From: Drosophila persimilis | Lineage: Eukaryota; Arthropoda; Insecta; Diptera; Drosophilidae | DNA: 64,000 bases | Assembly (NCBI RefSeq): GCF_003286085.1 | Contig: NW_020825369.1 | Coordinates: forward strand, 62,001-126,000 | Direction: 5' to 3' | Shown: piece by piece, positions 62,558 through 64,000 of the stretch | Position numbering within the stretch: the stretch's first letter is position 1 | How the letters are laid out: each line of letters begins with the position of its first letter | Notes under the pieces: model-generated | Databases searched by the model: none | Told to the model about the DNA's origin: nothing | What the model saw: the letters and a program-made list of their open reading frames with translations, nothing else | Made by a program: the position numbers and the translations under genes

Positions 62558-63611
62558 GCAGAACCAAAGGCTGCCACGCTTCAAGTTACATAATAAAGGG
62601 GAGGGAAATGGGGAAGCGGGGGAAGGGGGGAAGAGGGGGATAGAGTGGGTGGCTGGTTGGAGGTAAAACATCTTTAAGTCGCTTCTGTGTCAATTTGAGG
62701 CGGAAAACTCTTGCCAGCACAGGGAAACCCCCTCCGAGGAGAGTGCTGTGACAACAACAACAAAAGGAAGGAAAAATCTTTGTCTCATTTCGAATGGCGC
62801 CAACAGAGAAGAACAACAAGGGGGGGAGCACATGTTAGGAATTTCAGATGATGATGAACGTATAGCCGAAGAAATACCCTACATTCGAGTGGGAAATGTG
62901 AGATCTTACCCCGAAAAACCTGCGTGGCACGAAAACCCATCATACCCCAAAAATCAGAGATTCTCAGCCTTCCGTCCCATGCCACGTTTCGTTCCAGCCT
63001 TCCCCCTTTGTGCCCCTGCGCCACGCCGTTCCACCATTTCCATTCCCAGCACGAGACCAAAAAGCAACAACAACAAACAACCTTCCATGGAACGGAATGG
63101 AACGAAACGAAACGAAACGAAACGAGACGATGTTTTCCAAAAATTTCTTGGCTTATTCTGCTTTATGGCCCGGCCAGAAAAAGGCGCCGAAGAAAAGCTC
63201 GAAAGAAAATAAAGCAAAACTATATGCAAAAATCCACAGACCCAGCGGGGGAGAGGGTAGAGCGCGGCAGAGCTGCTCCATCCAGCCGCGTTGTCGTCAT
63301 ATGGGGAGAAGAAGAAAAAAAAAAAACCAGTTTTTGGGGAGCAGCTTTGAATGAATGCAGGCGGCGGCCAGCAGACACCAGCAGCAGCCTTCCATCGCAA
63401 AACTTTTCAAGATTTTGGCTTCTAAAAAAAAACCCCCCCAAAAATAAAACATATTCAACGGCAACGACTACAACAACAGCGAGTGAAGGGCGCGGTAAAA
63501 AGTACAACAACAGCAACAATAAAATATACAAAAATAAAAAAATAAAGTAATGCTATGCGAACGCATGGAAAAACGGGTTTTCGCGAAAGTTGTCGTCATT
63601 GTTTTTGTGCC

Positions 63612-63720
63612 TGTTGTTGGTGTTGTTGTTGTGGTTGTTGTGGTTGTTGTGGTTGTTGTGGTCGTTGTGGTCGTTGTTGTTGTTGTAATTTTGGTTGTGC
63701 TTGTTGTTGTTGAAGCTTTT
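63612..63720 (+). repeat. GTTGTGGTT 9-bp and GTT triplet repeats
   Basis: Degenerate TTGTTGTGG units; reads polyV in one frame. Confidence 0.85.
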
Positions 63721-64000
63721 TCAGCTCTGTTTGTGTTTGTCTTTGGTGTTGCTTTTGGTTTTTGTTGTTGAAGTTCCTTTTGTGGGTATTTTTCTGTCAG
63801 TTGTTGTTGTTGTTGAAGTTGTTGTATTTACGGTTGCATTTATTGTTGCAGTTTTGCTATTGTTGTTGCTTTTTCTCGCTTCAGTGGCATTTTTTCTGTT
63901 GCGTTTCTGTTATTTGGCGTTTTTTTTTTTGGCGCCCACCAGACGCTCAAGCTGTCTTAAATGTCTGCAAAGTCAAGGAGTAGGAGTTCCCTCTCGCGCG

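Larger units (their letters stand above)
61122..64000 (-). other. Upstream PHACTR intron / 5' region, no firm exon
   Basis: A donor-like GCAG|GTAAGG (rc near 61971-61976) could end a phase-1 exon coding an Ala/Glu repeat (...EAEAEGRVYRRA), but its acceptor is unclear. The rest holds C and CA tracts (62097-62132), a pure CAG run (62501-62555), AACGAAACGAAACG pentamers (63094-63126) and TTG-type repeats (63612-63720). Confidence 0.5.

Overview
The window is insect nuclear DNA, almost certainly Drosophila. It has short fly-type introns (71 and 69 bp in the nested gene), polyglutamine/polyglycine-rich exons, very dense simple-sequence repeats and very long introns. I cannot fix the species; the heavy load of CA, GA and CTG tracts would suit an obscura-group fly, but that is only an impression. 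There are no rRNA or tRNA genes, no CRISPR array, no bacterial-type operons, and no transposon I can name.

The main content is one large minus-strand gene, read right to left, whose two ends lie outside the window. It is the fly PHACTR-type phosphatase-and-actin-regulator gene (Drosophila CG32264). Three exons near the right end (60957-61121, 60776-60874, 59102-59602) carry the basic PPLERKSKF...FKPWKWRRKKK block and the N-terminal RPEL actin-binding motif, then a Gln/Gly-rich linker. A giant intron of about 57.5 kb follows, then two more exons (1356-1616 and 1-276) with the proline-rich SELPEPPIPLSEIGPIPPPP segment. All junctions I reconstructed are phase 1. An alternative first coding exon (26999-28133, polyQ) and perhaps a very short one (47880-47916, MGCACFK) sit inside the giant intron. 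Both end in phase 1, so both can join exon 1356-1616 and would give isoforms lacking the N-terminal RPEL motif. The C-terminal RPEL triplet and PP1-binding tail must lie left of base 1.

A complete three-exon pickpocket-type DEG/ENaC sodium channel gene (41847-43279, minus strand, 430 aa predicted) is nested in the giant intron on the same strand. The most interesting architecture is a pair of minus-strand ratchet (recursive) splice sites, TTGCAG|GTGAGT at 41452/41451 and TTTCAG|GTGAGT at 21733/21732. They divide the giant intron into three nearly equal parts of about 17.7, 19.7 and 20.1 kb. The second is followed 66 nt later by a 5' splice site, as in an RS-exon.

The rest is intronic and low complexity: microsatellites; minisatellites, including a 15-bp array with ten TTCTAGAA heat-shock-element-like palindromes at 53.4-54.1 kb; A/T-rich tracts; a CGATA cluster at 0.6-0.9 kb; and a GAGA-plus-TATA promoter-like segment on the plus strand at 57.9-58.2 kb. 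Most long open frames in the window are repeat-driven and are not genes.
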